From NCBI RefSeq assembly GCF_004664715.2, contig NC_051068.1, positions 17,232,668-17,296,667 of the forward strand: DNA of 64,000 nt. Reading direction: 5' to 3'. A program made the translations under genes and the position numbers. Positions 10,695-22,589 of this stretch are shown in pieces (positions within the stretch are counted from its first letter, which is position 1; each line of letters starts with the position of its first letter). The notes under the pieces are model-generated. The model saw nothing but the letters and a program-made list of their open reading frames with translations. It was not told the origin of the DNA and searched no databases. The stretch is from Peromyscus leucopus. Taxonomy: Eukaryota; Chordata; Mammalia; Rodentia; Cricetidae.

Positions 10695-12055
10695 TCAGGA
10701 TGATTTTTTTTCTAGTTCCATCCATTTGCCTGCAAATTTCATGCTTTCATTGTTTTTCTCTGCTGAGTAGTACTCCATTGTGTATATGTACCACATTTTT
10801 TTCATCCATTCTTCCGTTGATGGGCATCTAGGTTGTTTCCAGGTTCTGGCTATTACAAATAGTGCTGCTATGAACATAGCTGAGCATGTATCTTTATGGT
10901 ATAAATCAGCATTCCTTGGGTATATGCCCAAGAGTGGGATGGCTGGGTCTTGAGGTAGTACGATTCCTAATTTTCTGAGAAATCGCCATACTGATTTCCA
11001 CAGTGGTTGTACAAGTTTACATTCCCACCAACAGTGGAGGAGTGTTCCCTTTGCTCCACATCCTCTCCAACATTGGTTGTCATTGGTGTTTTTGATCTTA
11101 GCCATTCTAACAGGTGTAAGGTGGTATCTCAGAGTCGTTTTGATTTGCATTTCTCTGATGATTAAGGATGTTGAGCATTTCTTTAAGCCATTTGTAGTTC
11201 TTGTTTTGTGAATTCTCTGTTTAGCTCTTTAGCCCATTTTTTAATTGGACTGTTCAGTGCTTTGATGTCTAGTTTCTTGAGTTCTTTATATATTGTGGAG
11301 ATCAATCCTCTGTCAGATGTGGGTTTGGTGAAGATGTTTTCCTAATCTGTTGGTTGTCTTTTTGTCTTATTGACTGTGTCTTTTGCCCTGCAAAATCTTC
11401 TCAGTTTTGAGAGGTCCCATTTATTAATGGTTGTGCTCAGGGTCTGTGCTGTCAGTGTTTTATTTAGGAAATGGTCTCCGGTGCCAATGCGTTCAAGAGT
11501 GCTTCCTATTTTCTTTTCTATTAAGTTTAGTGTAACTGGATTTATGTTTAGGTCTTTGATCCACTTGGACTTGAGTTTTGTGCATGGTGACAGATATGGA
11601 TCTATTTGTAATCTTTTACATATTGATATCCAGTTATGCCAGCACCATTTGTTGAAGATACTTTCTTTGTTCCATTGTATAGTTTTGGCTCCTTTGTCAA
11701 AAACCAGGTGTTCATATGTGCATGGATTAATGTCAGGGTCTTCAATTCGATTCCATTGGTCCGTATGTCGGTTTTTATACCAGTACCAAGCTGTTTTTAT
11801 TACTATAGCTCTATAGTAGAGTTTGAGGTCCGGGATGGTGATGCCTCCAAGGGTTGCTTTATCGTATAGGATTCTTTTAGCTGTCCTGGGTCTTTTGTTT
11901 TTCCATATAAAGTTGAGTATTTTTCTTTCCAAGTCTGTGAAGAATTGTGCTGGGATTTTGATGGGGATTGCATTGAATCTGTAGATTGCTTTTGGTAAGA
12001 TTGCCATTTTTACTATGTTAATCCTACCTATCCATGAGCATGGGAGATCTTCCAT
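10695..12055 (-). pseudogene. L1-A ORF2, C-terminal part in pieces
   Basis: The frame resumes at 12,055 ([20 protein letters not shown]) and runs to a TAG at 11,342-11,344 that replaces an expected Trp codon. A further piece spans 11,150-10,695. That piece carries the Cys-rich zinc-knuckle-like end (CWRGCG, then LLHCWWECK) and the end block [12 protein letters not shown]. Between the pieces, near 11,180, about 10 bp are missing relative to the other L1 copy at 29,675-30,070. Confidence 0.9.
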
Positions 12056-14287
12056 TTTCTGATATCTTCTTCAATTTCTTTCTTTAGAGATTTAAAGTTC
12101 TTATCAAAAAGGTCTTTCACTTGTTTAGTTAGTGTTATCCCAAGGTATTTTATATTATTTGTGGCTATTGTAAAGGGTGATGTTTCTCTGACTTCTTTCT
12201 CAGCCCTTTTATCATTTGTGTATAGGAGGGCTACTGATTTTTTTGAGTTGATCTTGTATCCTGCCACTTTACTGAAGGAGTTTATCAGCTGTAGAAGTTC
12301 CCTGGTAGAGTTTTTGGGGTCACTTATGTATACTGTCATATCATCTGCAAATAGTGAAAGTTTGACTTCTTCCTTGCCAATTTGTATCCCTTTGATCTCC
12401 TTTTGTTGTCTTATTGCTCTAGCTAGAACTTCTAGTACTATATTGAATAAATATGGGGAGAGTGGACAGCCTTGTCTTGTTCCTGAATTTAGTTTTATCG
12501 CTTTGAGTTTCTCTCCATTTAATTTGATGTTTGCTGTTGGCTTGCTATAAATTGCTTTTATTATGTTTAGAAATGTTCCTTGTATTCCTAATCTTTCTAA
12601 GACCTTTATCATGAAGGGGTGTTGGATTTTGTCAAAGGCTTTTTCAGCATCTAAGGAGATGATCATGTGGTTTTTTTCTTTCAGTTTGTTTATATGGTGT
12701 ATTACATTGACTGATTTCCGTATGTTGAACCATCCTTGCATCCCTGGGATGAATCCTACTTGGTTGTGATGGATGATTGTCTTGATGTATTCTTGGATTC
12801 GGTTTGCCAATATTTTGTTGAGTATTTTTGCATCAATGTTCATGAGGGAGATTGGTCTGTAGTTCTCTTTCTTTGTTGCATCTTTGTGTGGTTTGGGTAT
12901 CAGGGTAATTGTAGCCTCATAAAAAGAGTTTGTTAGTGTTCCTTCTGTTTCTATTGTGTGGAACACTTTGAAGAGTATTGGTATTAGTTCTTCTTTGAAA
13001 GTCTGGTAAAATTCTGCACTGAAACCATCTGGTCCTGGGCTTTTTTTGGTTGGGAGACTTTTGATGACTGTTTCTATTTCTTTAGGGGTTATTGGCCTAT
13101 TTAAATGGTTTATCTGGTCTTGATTTAATTTTGGTATGTGGTATTTATCCAGAAAATTGTCCATTTCTTCCTGGTTTTCCATTTTTGTGGAGTACAGGTT
13201 TTTGAAGTATGATCTGATGATTCTCTGGATTTCCTCATTGTCTGTTGTTATGTCTCCCTTTTCATTTCTGATTTTGTGAATTTGGGTGCTCTCTCTTTGC
13301 CTTTTGGTTAATTTGGCTAGTGGTTTGTCTATCTTGTTGATTTTTTCAAAGAACCAACTCTTTGTTTCATTGATTTTTTGTATTGTTCTCTTGTTTTCTA
13401 TTTCGTTGATTTCAGCCCTCAATTTGATTATTTCCTGGCGTCTATTTCTCCTGGGTGAGTTTGTTTCTTTTTGTTCTAGAGCTTTCAGTTGTGCTGTTAA
13501 TTCATTGCTATGGGATTGCTCCATCTTCTTTATGTGTACATTTAGAGCTATGAATTTTCCTCTTAGCACTGCTTTCATAGTGTCCCATAAGTTTGGGTAT
13601 GTTATACTTTCATTTTCATTGAATTCTAGGAACTCTTTAATTTCTGTTTTTATTTCTTCCTTGACCCATTGATGTTTCAGGTGGGCATTATTCAGTTTCC
13701 ATGAGTTTGTGGGTTTTCTATAATTTTTGTTGTTATTGAGTTCTAACTTTAAGGCATGGTGGTCTGATAAGATACAGGAGGTTATTCCAATTTTTTTGTA
13801 TCTGTTGAGATTTGTTTTGTGTCCAAGCATGTGGTCAATTTTTGAGAAGGTTCCATGGAGTGCTGAGAAGAAGGTATATTCTTTTGTGTTAGGATGGAAT
13901 ATTCTGTAGATATCTATTAGGTCCATTTGAGTCAAAACATCTGTTAGGTCCTTTATTTCTTTGTTAAGTTTCAGTCTGGTAGATCTATCTTTTGGTGAGA
14001 GTGGTGTGTTAAAATCTCCCACTACTAATGTGTGGGGTTTGATGTGCGTTTTAAACCTTAGTAGTGTTTCTTTTATGAATGTGGGTGCTTTTGTATTTGG
14101 AGCATAAATGTTTAGAATCGAGACTTCATCTTGGTGGATTTTTCCCGTGATGAATATGTAATGTCCATCCTGGTCTCTTTTGATTGATTTTAGTTTGAAG
14201 TCTATTTTATTAGATATTAGGATAGCTACACCAGCTTGTTTCTTAGGTCCATTTGCTTGGAAAACCTTTTCCCAGCCCTTTACTCGG
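12028..14287 (-). pseudogene. L1-A ORF2, endonuclease to reverse transcriptase part
   Basis: After the stop at 14,287-14,289 the same frame stays open for about 750 codons. It holds the rest of the AP-type endonuclease ([18 protein letters not shown] contains the catalytic Asp-His), the Z region, and the reverse transcriptase with [36 protein letters not shown] and the catalytic FADD at 12,340-12,351. ORF2 protein nicks target DNA and copies L1 RNA by target-primed reverse transcription. The catalytic residues look intact, but the upstream stop and the frameshift at about 12,050 prevent a complete protein. Confidence 0.93.
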
Positions 14288-14289
14288 AG

Positions 14290-15675
14290 TTAGTGTCTGT
14301 CTTTGGAGTTAAGGTGTGTTTCTTGTATGCAGCATATGAATGGGTCCTGTTTCCTTATCCATTCTGTTAGCCTGTGTCTTTTTATAGGTGAGTTGAGACC
14401 ATTGATATTGATGGATATTAATGACCAATGATTGTTAATTCCTGTTATTTTTTTGTTTGTGTTGTGTTGTCCTTCTGTGGTGTATGTTGGTGTAGGATTA
14501 TCTATTGCTTGATTTTTCATGGATGTGTTTAACTTCTTTGGTTGAATTTTCCCTTCTAGTGCTTTCTGTAGGGCTGGGTTTGTGGACAGGTATTGATTAA
14601 ATCTGGTTTTATTCTGGAATATTTTGTTTACTCTGCCTATGGTGATTGAGAGTTTTGCTGGGTATAATAGTCTGGGTTGGTATCCGTGGTCTCTTAGTGT
14701 CTGCATGAGGTTTGTCCATGATCTTCTAGCTTTCATAGTCTCTATTGAGTAGTCTGGTGTTATTCTGATGAGTTTGCCTTTATATGTTACTTGGTCCTTT
14801 TCCTTTGCAGCTCTTAATATTTTTTCTTTATTCTGTGTGTTTAGTGTTTTGATTATTATGTGGCGAGGGGACATTTTTTTTGGATCCAGCCTATTCGGTG
14901 TTCTGTAAGCTTCTTGTATCTTCATAAGTATTTCTTTCTTTAGGTTAGGAAAGTTTTCTTCTATGATTTTGTTGAATATATTTTCTGTGCCTTTGAGTTG
15001 GTATTCTTCTCCTTCTTCTATCCCTATTATTCTTAGGTTTGGTCTTTTCATGGTGTCCCAAATTTCCTGGACATTTTGTGTTAGGACTTTTTTGTCTTTA
15101 TTGTTTTCTTTGACTGACGAATCTATTTTCTCTATCGTGTCTTCAGCGTCAGAGATTCTCTGTTCCATCGCTTGCAATCGGTTGGTTATGCTTGTTTCTG
15201 TAGTTCCTGTTCGTTTAGTCAGGATTTCTATTTCCAGCATTCCCTCAGCATGTGTTTTCTTTATTGTCTCAAATTCATTTTTCAGATCTTGGAATGTTTC
15301 TTTCATCTGTTTAATTGCTTTTTCTTGGCTTGATTTGATTTCTTCCCATTTTTTGTTCGTTTTTTCTTCCATTTCTTTAAGGGAGTTTTTTATTTCCTCT
15401 TTAATGGAGTTTTTCATTTCCTCTTTAAGGGAAGTTTTTATTTCCTCTTTAAGGGAGTTTTTCATTTCCTCTTTAAGGAAAGTTTTTATTTCCTCATTGA
15501 GGGAATGTTTTATTTCTTCTTTAAGGGCCTCTATCATCTTCTTAAAGTCATTTTTAGGGTTGATTTCTTCTGTCATGGTATGTTTAGGTCTTGCAGGTTT
15601 AGAATCACTAGGTTCTGATGTTGCCATATAGGTCTTTATGTTGTTGCCTGTATTTTTGTACTGGCGTCTACTCAT
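14290..15675 (-). pseudogene. L1-A ORF1 reading through into the start of ORF2
   Basis: A 461-codon open frame. Residues about 40-95 are an eight-residue repeat rich in Lys and Glu, followed by a coiled coil to about residue 190. Then come the RRM-like and C-terminal nucleic-acid-binding domains of L1 ORF1 protein (the NLRIIGIEEGEEYQLKGTEN and MKARRSWTNLMQTLRDHGYQ blocks). ORF1 protein is a trimeric RNA chaperone that packages L1 RNA. From about residue 405 the frame continues without a stop into the N-terminus of the ORF2 endonuclease (SLISININGLNSP, then IQETHL) and ends at a TAA that replaces an expected Tyr codon. Whether the missing ORF1 stop is a mutation or normal for this L1 family cannot be told from one copy. 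Confidence 0.9.
15377..15527 (-). repeat. 24-bp tandem repeat in L1-A ORF1 (octad coiled coil)
   Basis: Six full 24-bp units plus a partial one, each encoding an eight-residue motif such as LKEEMKNS or LKEEIKTS. Alternating units differ slightly, which suggests duplication as 48-bp pairs. The homologous region of L1-B (about 31,250-31,385) has five full units plus a partial one. Confidence 0.85.
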
Positions 15676-16333
15676 CTCTTCCTCTGTGCGGTGCAGGTGG
15701 TGTCTGTGTCTGACAGTGCCTCTCTTGTTCTAATTTTTAGTCTTGGTTTAGTAGTGGTTCTTGGTTAAATTGGTGCTATTGGGCTATTTCTTCAGGGGCA
15801 GCTGATTTTGATCGGTGAATTATATACTTATGATTCTGGTGATCTGGTTTGGTGTCTGGGTAGCGCCTTCTTCTATGTTCCCAGGTCACGTTTTGTTCAT
15901 TTTTCAACTCCTCAGCTGATCTTGTTTCTTCAGACTTTAAACTGTAGGCATCTGAATCCTCTCCCAGATGGGTTTCAGCTGAGCAGGGTAGTCTCACCAA
16001 CACCTCCAAGTTGTTGGGTTTCACAGGATCAGCAGCTGGGCCCTGGGTTGTCCTCAGAAGGAGTGTTCAGATTCGTTCTGGTTCTGACCCATGGAGATAA
16101 CTTCTTCCCCAGATGTTGGGGTTAGGGGCATTCCTGTTCCAAGCTGCGTCTGCTTGTCTCCGTCCCTGGGCCCGTCTACCTCTGCGGGCCGCCGCCGCAG
16201 GCCTACCTGCGTCTGCTTGTCTCTGCCGCCGGGCCTGTCTACCTCTGTGGGCCGCCGCTGGGCCTGAATGTCTCTGCCGGCTGCCGCCGGGCCTGAATAG
16301 CCCTGTCGGCTGCCGCCGCTGGGCACATCTACC
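15676..16333 (-). promoter_or_regulatory. L1-A 5' UTR with GC-rich repeated motif
   Basis: The 5' UTR upstream of ORF1 ends in about 180 bp (16,140-16,330) of repeated GC-rich units built around GCGGCGGC and CAGGCCCGG, reading on the minus strand. Rodent L1 promoters often consist of tandem 5' monomers. These degenerate short units could play that role, but promoter activity is inference. Confidence 0.6.
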
Positions 16334-16364
16334 TTATTTACTTTCTATACACATAGAGTCATAG

Positions 16365-17030
16365 GTAGCTGCCTGCCTTTTATCTTGCCTTAAAAGCACT
16401 GGACTATAGGCATGCACTGTTGCAACTGGCTTTATAATGCAGAAGTAAAGGGGTAGTTGCAATATGAGTACTGTATCTGTTAACCCACTTTCTTAGTCCT
16501 GATGTTTACTAAGAAGAGTTTTTGGAGTGATCTTTTGGATAGTGTAGTCTTGTGAGGGAGGGCCACACTTAAGAATTGACACAAAGCCATGTATACAGTT
16601 CTGTTGATTTTGTAAATTCCATTTCAATGGGTCCTTAGGGAGTCTCTCTCTCTCTCTCTCCTCTCTGTCAGTCTCTCTGCTTCTGTCTCTCCTCTTCAAT
16701 AACAAAACCATTTGGAGAGACACAGCCTCATGTTCTAACCCTGTCTGACCTGGAACTCGCTATGTAGTAGATAGGCTAGACCTGGAACTCCCAGACATCC
16801 ACCTGCCTCTCCCTCATATGTCCACACCTGGCTAAAAATAGATGTTTATCATGAATTTAGCACAGATATTATTAGAAAGAAAGGACTTTTGGATAGTGTA
16901 GTCTTGTGAGGGAGAGCCACACTTAAGAATTGACTGAAAGCCATGTTTACAGTTCGTTGAGTTTGTAAGTTCCATATTAATGGGTCCTTAGGGAGCCCCC
17001 CCCTTTCCTTCTCTCTGTCTTTCTGTCTCT
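16365..17030 (+). repeat. Segmental direct duplication, copy 2, with internal tandem copy
   Basis: Second copy of 4,660-5,180. Within it the block starting GGACTTTTGGATAGTGT (16,850-17,000) also appears at about 16,530-16,660, so there are three copies in the window. A (CT)n run lies at 16,642-16,665, and an old reverse B1-like SINE at about 16,712-16,840. Confidence 0.8.
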
Positions 17031-19547
17031 CTGTCTCCCTCTTTCCTTCTCTTTGGTAAAAAAGATCATCTGTCAGTTGCTGAGGTGGCTCGGGTAGGAT
17101 TCTGTTTTAATGAAGTAAAAACATGGGTCAGAAGGGTTCTGCACTGTGCCTTGCTCTACATGGAGTTCATAATCCTGTCCTGGGGATTCTTAGCAAATTG
17201 CTGCTTACATCTGGGAAAGGAATAAGTCTATATTCCTATGTTTTATGTACTTTGTCTTTAAACATGGCTCATTGGTATTTGAGATATCATTTAAAAAAGG
17301 AATAGTGTCACTGTCTACACAGATAGTCTACACAGCAAATTTTATTAATTTTGTGTGATGGCTAATATTGATTTTCAGTCAAGGGACACTCTTCCAGTCA
17401 CTCCTCTGAGGGCTTATCTAGATCATGTTATTCTCTGAGGTGTGCTTTAAGAGATTATCTTATATATTAAGTTCATTGAGATGAGAAGACTCTTCTGCCT
17501 TCTAGAATTGATAGCACCATTCCATTCCATGGATTTGATACTGAATTATGTAATAATGACCAACATTCATCACCATCTGCTTCCTGACTATGGATACAGT
17601 GTAATCAACCACCATGGTTATTTCTTTTTATTGACTTTTAAAATTTTACATTTTGAGTGTCCATATGTTCACACCATGACACTCAGTAAAGTTGAGTTAG
17701 AAGTCACCAAGGCCAGATATGGTGTCCCAACCCTGTGATCACAAAACTTAGGAGGCAGAGGCTGGAGTTTGAGGGTTTCAACAACATCCAAGGGCTAAGT
17801 GTACAATGGGGTATGGAGGCAGGCCCCAGGAACAGACAAGTCTATGGTGGGCTCAGGAAACTGTCCCTTGCTATCTTCTGCAGACCAGAGCAAGACTGTG
17901 GGCCTCTGGATAATCTCACCTCCAATGCTTATGGTGTCTTTTTCCATGAGGCATGTGAACCTCAAGGTTGAAGTTGTGGGAGATGTAAGTTCCAATTGCC
18001 TTAAAATTCAGGCTCACAACATTTCAGGGTGGCAGGGTCTCAGGATGTGAGTGTAGAGGATATGGGGAAGACTTTGTAGGCTGCTGATTGGATAGGGTTA
18101 ATATCTTTCTGATCTTTCCGTGCTCACATTTCTGTGTCCTTGTCACTTGACTGAGTGGAAGCCAAGTTGTTTTGAGGTACAAACAGTAACTGCAAGGCTG
18201 GGAATAGGAGCACTTCCCTGGCTCCATCAGTGCACCATCTCCAGGTCAGGACTAGATGTCCCATACAGGAGAGACTCCAGGGAGGTGATACTGGGACTCA
18301 GAGAACTGAAGCACCTTCAGTACCCTGGGAACACTCAGGTCCTTTCCTGTCTCCGCCTGTCCTTTCCCATCTCCTTCATGTCTCCTCCTGTCTGCTGTGT
18401 TTATTCTTTAACCCTTTGTGTCCCCTCAAATTCAGTAAGCTGTCAGGTAAAAGTAGAATCCACATACAGTAGACCGAAGGAATAGGAACTACCTTTGCTT
18501 GATATCTGGGCAGAGCCCAGACAGTTTGGTAATTTGCTGGGATTCTTCTGCCTCGGTATCTTGCCTGCCAATCCAAGACTGAAGGGCTCATGAAGAGCTT
18601 ATGACACTGTAACAGATTTGAAACACCTGCGGAGAGGCCCTGAGAGGTCAGTGAGTACAGTGGACACCTGAAGGGGTGGTAGGTTCTTGGTCTGTAGGAT
18701 GACCAAGGAGAGCCGCAGTTGTGGAGTAGAACTGGGCTGGTAGGCAAGCTGTGTGTGCTAGGGATGGCAGAGCCTGAAACATGGAGCTTCTGCAGTCTCT
18801 GAGAGCCCAGAATATCATTAGAGTCTAAGTACGTGTACAGTATGATACAGGAAGCTCTTAGGTTTTGGTTTCCTTAAATGTGATTGATTATTTGCTCTTC
18901 TCCTCTTCTCCCCTTTTTGAAAACAGTGGGCTCTTAATTCATTTTTTTTTCACAGAATATACATTTATGTGTCTGTAGACTTAATAAATGTTGAAATTTT
19001 TCAATACTTTGGGATTTAAGAAGGTAAGAGTGTTTTACATTATTAATATCATGATACTTTGTTGACCATGGCAGGAAATGTCCTGTTTGATAGGGATGTA
19101 CCATAAAATTATGAATCAAGTGAATGTTTTCCCCCAAAGTTACTTTGAGTCAGGTTATTTTATCAGTTTAATAGAAATGAGACTACTTCACCATCCTGTT
19201 TGGTGCTCAAAATGAAAAGAACCTGGATATGAATTCATGGACATCTGCAAGGCCTCTTACTGAAACACACTTTCACCATACAGGTTTGATTCCTCTTCTG
19301 TGTCACTGATGTACATTTCCTTACTGCTCTCTATTACACTGTCATCAGCCCTGCAACCATATAAAACCAACAAAAACAGACTCAGCAGGTTACCTTCATG
19401 TATTTCAGCATACTTACTCATACATACTTGACAAGGAAGAAGTTGGAAGGGAAACATTGGAAAAGGGATGGAGTGAAGAGAGAACAAGGGGAAAGTGATG
19501 CTGTATCTTTTAATTAAAATGTATAGGAATAAAATTTAAGTAATAGA
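17031..19547. other. No gene recognised; one dispersed repeat and a B1 fragment
   Basis: No supportable gene. A B1-like fragment lies at about 17,708-17,790 (GGAGGCAGAGGCTGGAG). The stretch 18,040-18,800 holds several modest ORFs on both strands with no recognised domain and poor agreement between frames. Confidence 0.45.
17345..17640 (+). repeat. Dispersed repeat, family unnamed
   Basis: GATGGCTAATATTGATTTTC, then a GCACCATTCCAT region, then CTGCTTCCTGACTATGGATA. This has the layout of a common rodent interspersed repeat. The segments at 32,777-33,040 and 41,740-42,050 look like other members, the last in the opposite orientation. Confidence 0.45.
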
Positions 19548-19755
19548 AGGGGCTAGAGAGATTACTCAGTAGATAAATTCACTGGATATTGTTTCAGAGG
19601 ATCCAAATTCCATTCCCAGAACCTACATGGTAGCTAACAATTTGCTGTAACTCCAGGCCCAGGCATATCCTGCCCTCTTCTGGCCTCTGTAGGTACTTTG
19701 CAAAGACACATACAGGCAAAATACCCATATAACTAACATTTTTTAAAAAGTTAGA
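19548..19755 (+). mobile_element. B2/B3-family SINE
   Basis: tRNA-derived head GGCTAGAGAGATTACTCAGT with A/B-box-like spacing, then CATGGTAGCTAACAATTTGC, then CCTGCCCTCTTCTGGCCTCT and an A-rich tail ending near 19,755. Diverged. Confidence 0.8.
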
Positions 19756-21555
19756 AAAAGGAAAGAATGGAATTCTCTACAGCAATGTCACAGTCCTGAG
19801 ACAGACAGCAGCCAGGGCTTGTTAAAATGAACTCCTTGTTAAAATGACCCTGTGTGGAAGCCGCTGTAGCCTTCTTCTGAACCTGCCTGCTCAGAGGCAA
19901 AAGAAGCCTTGTTCTTAGGTTACAGTAGCTCAGCAGAGCCATCCAACTAAGAGCAGTGACCACAGTGCTGATAGGTGACTTCTCCTTTGTGTTTTCTGTA
20001 TTTATATTCTCTCTCCATTGTGAGTGTGAGAACAGCAGAACTCTATATGAATGTTTACAGACCCAAGGAAAATACCCATGCTTCTGCTGCTTAGGCAAAT
20101 CATTGCTTTGGAAATGACTCCCACAATCTCCTTGCCTCCTTCACGTAAGAAATCTTTCTCAGGTCTTCTGTCTTGCCTCTTGTGATGACTGTTTTTGGTA
20201 CCTAAAACTGACTAGCTCTGGAATTAACTAATGCACAAAGAATTGGGTAAGGATAAGAAAAGCTTTTAGGGGCATGCCTTAAAGACTTTCAGAGTCAAAA
20301 GGAGACTCTACAACCAGTGGAGGAAAACTAGAAGTGAGGGGAGAGGAATGAATCTACTCACACCGTGCTCTTTCAGTCCATCTTTTTATTGTTCCAAGTA
20401 AACTTCATCTCTACAGCGAGGGTCCTGGCCTATATACATTTAAAAACAATAATTCTTTGGCAATGCAAGGAGAGGCTTCATATTCATACACAGAGCAGTA
20501 ACTATCAGGTTTCACTTATGACACAAGGTGGGAGTGGCTAGTGAAAGTTTTCTGGTGAGTTCGACTAAAAATTAAATCCACAAAAGAAATCTGAGGGAGG
20601 AATTTCTGTGCTCAAACTACATTCCTAAATGTGGCTACATATAAGTTAAAAAAATCTATTAATCAGTGAAAATCATGAATAAGGTAAAACTGTCTTTTCC
20701 ACCTGCTCTGCTTCCAAAGGGCTCTCATGAGTCATTTTTCCACAGGCAGGGTAAGCATCCTTGGTTACTAGTCAACCTGCCTAAGCAGTAGAGGAATGTG
20801 CAGCTTTTGGTCTGCTGTAGCACTTTTGCTATAATCAGTTGCTTAAAAGGAACTTCTTAGGTCCAAAGATTACACCTATTGTTTAAAGATGCAGAATCAA
20901 GATAGAATTAAGCTTAATTCGTGCAAGAAACAGAACCTGGCACCTTCCAGCCCCTCTGGCCATGGAGAAACAGGTCCTCAGAGGGTTCTTGGAAAAGTTT
21001 ACTCATCTCCAGGTACTAGCAAATGGCTGATTACCTTTTCCACTATATCTCAGTGTTTACAAGCAATAAATATCTAAGCTAAAATCTTGTGTTAATAAAC
21101 TGAGGTGAAAGTAAGTATAAGGAGTTAAGAGTTTAGGGTTAGTGAGGTTAATTGAAGACAGTTTTTCTTATCTGCAGGTGAGGTAAAGCCAGAGTACATT
21201 TCTATCAATCTAAGGGTTGCAAATCAACAATATGCTCATACTTTGTCCTTGAATATCTGAGAATGTCTGAAAATTTTGCCTGTGTAACTGTTTTCACACA
21301 TAACTGTGGGAAGTTATTAATATACCCCAACTGCATAGGGGAAATTTTGCCCAATAATGATTGATTACACTGCTAGAAGCTCTTGTGAAATGAATTCCAT
21401 GGTAGTAACAGATGAGAAAGCTACAATTTCACACAAGAAATTCACGGCAGGAAACAGCCTATACATTGAAAAAACAATAACTCCAAAACACCTTGCTTTT
21501 AGGCTTTTAACTCCTCTACCAGAGCCCCCAGTTCTAATGGGTTGGACTTGTCAAT
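19756..21555. other. No gene recognised
   Basis: About 1.8 kb with only short unsupported ORFs. The segment 20,350-21,100 has the even texture of an old LTR or internal retroviral sequence (AATAAATATC near 21,063), but I could not identify boundaries or a family. Confidence 0.35.
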
Positions 21556-21559
21556 GATG

Positions 21560-21985
21560 GCTGAATCCCCACTTCATATTTTTGTGGCTGACCGAACTTG
21601 GGTATACTTGTGAGAGATTATTCTTAATTTGAAAAAAAATGTTTAAAATGAGAAGACCCTTCATTAATCTGGATCTTCAAGGTAATTATATCCACCTTCA
21701 ATCTTGGCCAGACCTTCTGGTGGCAGCGTATATATATATATATATATATAAAGAATATTGAAGAAGGAAGCTCATTCTCTTTGCTTAGGAGGGTCATTCA
21801 TTTATTCTCTTTAGAGCCCAATTCTTAGGAATTCTGGTGTATACTGAAGACCTTTCCAGACATCCAGCCTCAAGGATTGAAGAAGTACTGAATTCTTGAC
21901 CTTTCCATTGGTAGACAGCCAATGATGGACTAGCTGGACCACAGACTGTGAGACATTCTAATAAATTCACTTTCTGCCTACATAG
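21560..21985 (+). repeat. Medium-reiterated rodent repeat, tentative
   Basis: Ends in CCATTGGTAGACAGCCAATG, then GGACCACAGACTGTGAGACA and TTCTAATAAATTC, a tail seen in rodent RMER-type repeats. It contains a (TA)n run. Confidence 0.4.
21729..21750. repeat. (TA)n microsatellite
   Basis: About 11 TA units. Confidence 0.9.
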
Positions 21986-22589
21986 GGAAATTGATTCTAT
22001 CAGTTCTGTTCAAGCAGAGAACCTCACTAATACTGGTTTTTTGTTTGTTTGTTTGTTTTTACTTGCCCAGAGGATGATGTTGTACCTAACAGTAGTGCTC
22101 ATAAAGGAACTTGTTCCATTTCTCTCTAAGTATTCAATTTACTGTGAAGACTATACTTCATATTGTTGTTAAATTGTCAAGAGATTGAAATGAATTTCAG
22201 GAATAAAATTCCTAAAGCAATGGAACCACCATCCAGCCTTCTGATGGAAGAAAGATCTATCTTGTCTGTGATCTGATTCTGGCTTTTATCTCCTGGTTGT
22301 CTAAAGTCCCTGTGACAACCAGGTAAAAAGTACCTGAGTTCATCAGACCTCAGTGGGAAGCCATAAAACAGACATTTCATTTTGTGACCTAAAATCTCTC
22401 TTTAATTGTTAATATCTGGGCATCCTTCAACCTGGTGGAGAGGGGAATCACTCCCCTCCACACTGTATAATGGGCTGTGCAAGCTAGTCACGTGGTGTCC
22501 AGGAAGAAGAAGGGGAAGTGCCTGTGGAGTGCAGGAATATAGCAAGGTCAGCTATTTGAGCCAGGGGCAAGTGCTGTTGTAATGGAAAT

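Larger units (their letters stand above)
10090..16333 (-). mobile_element. Near full-length L1 LINE, mutated (L1-A)
   Basis: A 6.2-kb L1 on the minus strand, with its 3' end and A tail at the left and a GC-rich 5' UTR at the right. It is flanked by a 13-bp target-site duplication, TTATTTACTTTCT, at 10,077-10,089 and 16,334-16,346, so this is one complete insertion. Order on the minus strand is 5' UTR, ORF1, ORF2 endonuclease, reverse transcriptase and Cys-rich end, then a G-rich 3' UTR. Lesions include a stop in the endonuclease domain (14,287-14,289), a frameshift near 12,050, a stop at 11,342-11,344, and a small deletion near 11,180 that breaks the frame. It cannot make intact ORF2 protein. 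Confidence 0.96.

Noticed and set aside
14963..15631. 222-codon plus-strand frame and other plus frames across 11.3-16.3 kb
   Set aside because: They are antisense to L1-A ORF1 and ORF2, whose sense frames show the real domains.
18120..18485. 121-codon plus-strand ORF and overlapping frames
   Set aside because: No domain, several overlapping frames of equal quality, and no splice or promoter context.
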